Source: Nitrospira sp. | Lineage (GTDB): Bacteria > Nitrospirota > Nitrospiria > Nitrospirales > Nitrospiraceae | Assembly (NCBI GenBank): GCA_024998595.1 | Contig: JACOEK010000001.1 | Span: forward strand, 558,001 to 622,000 | Direction of reading: 5' to 3' | Length of the DNA stretch: 64,000 nucleotides | Part shown: positions 63,468-64,000 of the stretch, one piece after another | How the letters are laid out: every line of letters begins with the position of its first letter | Position numbering within the stretch: position 1 is the first letter of the stretch | Translations under genes and position numbers: made by a program | The notes under the pieces: generated by a model | What the model was told of the DNA's origin: nothing | The model's database searches: none | What the model saw: only the letters and a program-made list of their open reading frames with translations

Positions 63468-64000
63468 ATGAGTATTCTGGCAAACAAAGACACCCGTGTG
63501 GTGATCCAGGGTGGTCAAGCCGGTGTCAACGCCGCCCGCCGCATGGCCGAGTTCTGTTATCTCATCAAGCGTCCGCTGAACGTCGAGGCGTTTGTCTATC
63601 CGCCCGATGCCGGCAAGACGAATGAGATCCCCTACGGCAGTGGCCTCATCGCTATTCCTGTGTACAAGTCCATCGCGGAAGCGACCAAGCATCATCCGAC
63701 TCTGAATACGAGCCTGGTCTATATCGGCGCTGACCGTGCGATGAAGGGCGGCATGGAAGCGCTCGACGATTCACATATCAAGGTGGTCTCAATGATCACT
63801 GAAGGGGTGCCGGAGAAGGATGCGAAGATTCTCGGGGCCCATGCGCGCAAGTTGGGGAAGGTCTTTAACGGGCCGTCGTCCATCGGCATCATCTCTGCCG
63901 GAGCGTGCCGTCTTGGGGTGATCGGTGGTGCGTTCGACAATCTCGTTCTTTCCAAGCTGTATCGCGAAGGATCGTTCGGTGTGATCACCAAGTCTGGCGG
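63468..64000 (+). CDS. aclA: ATP-citrate lyase, large (alpha) subunit (3' end outside window)
   Basis: The first 177 codons are visible. They show the CoA-binding, succinyl-CoA-synthetase-alpha-like domain: NKDTRVVIQGGQAGVNAARRM and later HARKLGKVFNGPSSIGIISAG. The remaining CoA-ligase and citrate-synthase-like part, including the phospho-His, lies beyond the end. Ribosome-binding site GGGGAGA before ATG 63468. Confidence 0.94.
   Translation, partial: MSILANKDTRVVIQGGQAGVNAARRMAEFCYLIKRPLNVEAFVYPPDAGKTNEIPYGSGLIAIPVYKSIAEATKHHPTLNTSLVYIGADRAMKGGMEALDDSHIKVVSMITEGVPEKDAKILGAHARKLGKVFNGPSSIGIISAGACRLGVIGGAFDNLVLSKLYREGSFGVITKSG

Noticed and set aside
1-64000. CRISPR array
   Set aside because: No regularly spaced repeats found on reading through the window.

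Overview
The window reads as a chromosome segment of a Nitrospira-type bacterium (phylum Nitrospirota). The strongest pointers are the subunits of ATP-citrate lyase (62.2-64 kb) and a five-gene 2-oxoacid:ferredoxin oxidoreductase (54-58.2 kb), both marks of carbon fixation by the reductive TCA cycle, together with an unusual density of hybrid histidine kinases and a high-GC Gram-negative gene style with outer-membrane proteins and a TonB receptor. The genus is an inference: no nxr, amo or 16S gene lies here.

Layout. 0-4.2 kb: end of the division cluster (ftsZ, pgeF/yfiH, yggS, proC, yggT, divIVA). 4.2-6.5 kb: a serine hydrolase, a small unknown gene and pgsA. 6.6-11.1 kb: type IV pilus genes pilC, pilS, pilR. 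11.1-14.6 kb: ispE, prs, rplY, pth. 14.7-17.8 kb: an accessory stretch with an indoleamine 2,3-dioxygenase-like gene, a small membrane protein, an outer-membrane barrel and two paralogous Gly/Tyr-rich lipoproteins. 18.0-26.3 kb: a translation and fatty-acid block (rpsF, ssb, rpsR, yceD, rpmF, plsX, fabH, fabD, fabG, acpP, fabF, rnc), then a periplasmic cyclophilin. 27.0-28.7 kb: an exported unknown and a polysaccharide deacetylase of the PEP-CTERM-locus type.

28.9-36.8 kb (minus strand): a tight four-gene signalling operon of a membrane histidine kinase, a FIST (NosP-like) sensor, a PAS/GAF hybrid kinase with receiver and HPt, and a receiver-kinase. 36.9-38.7 kb: a Cys/His-rich unknown and a beta-propeller protein. 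38.9-43.0 kb: one-carbon and coenzyme genes folD, metF, panB, then DUF309 and apaH. 43.0-52.6 kb (minus strand): a second signalling cluster of two paralogous giant hybrid kinases flanking a TonB receptor and a periplasmic binding protein, headed by a decayed cytochrome/HPt-like frame. 52.9-53.6 kb: queF and a stand-alone Cys-rich domain like the C-terminal domain of methylenetetrahydrofolate reductase, divergent from the oxidoreductase operon. 58.3-62.0 kb: small genes, an Rsm22/METTL17-like methyltransferase, a zinc-ribbon protein, a small phosphatase and fpg. The window ends inside aclA.

How the genes fit. ATP-citrate lyase makes acetyl-CoA from citrate, the ferredoxin oxidoreductase carboxylates acetyl-CoA or succinyl-CoA, and folD/metF handle one-carbon units. 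The most novel-looking content is the pair of phosphorelay clusters. Neither contains a DNA-binding or cyclic-di-GMP output domain, so their outputs must lie elsewhere. No rRNA, tRNA, CRISPR array, insertion sequence or prophage was seen. All boundaries, promoters and hairpins were read by eye, with no database search.
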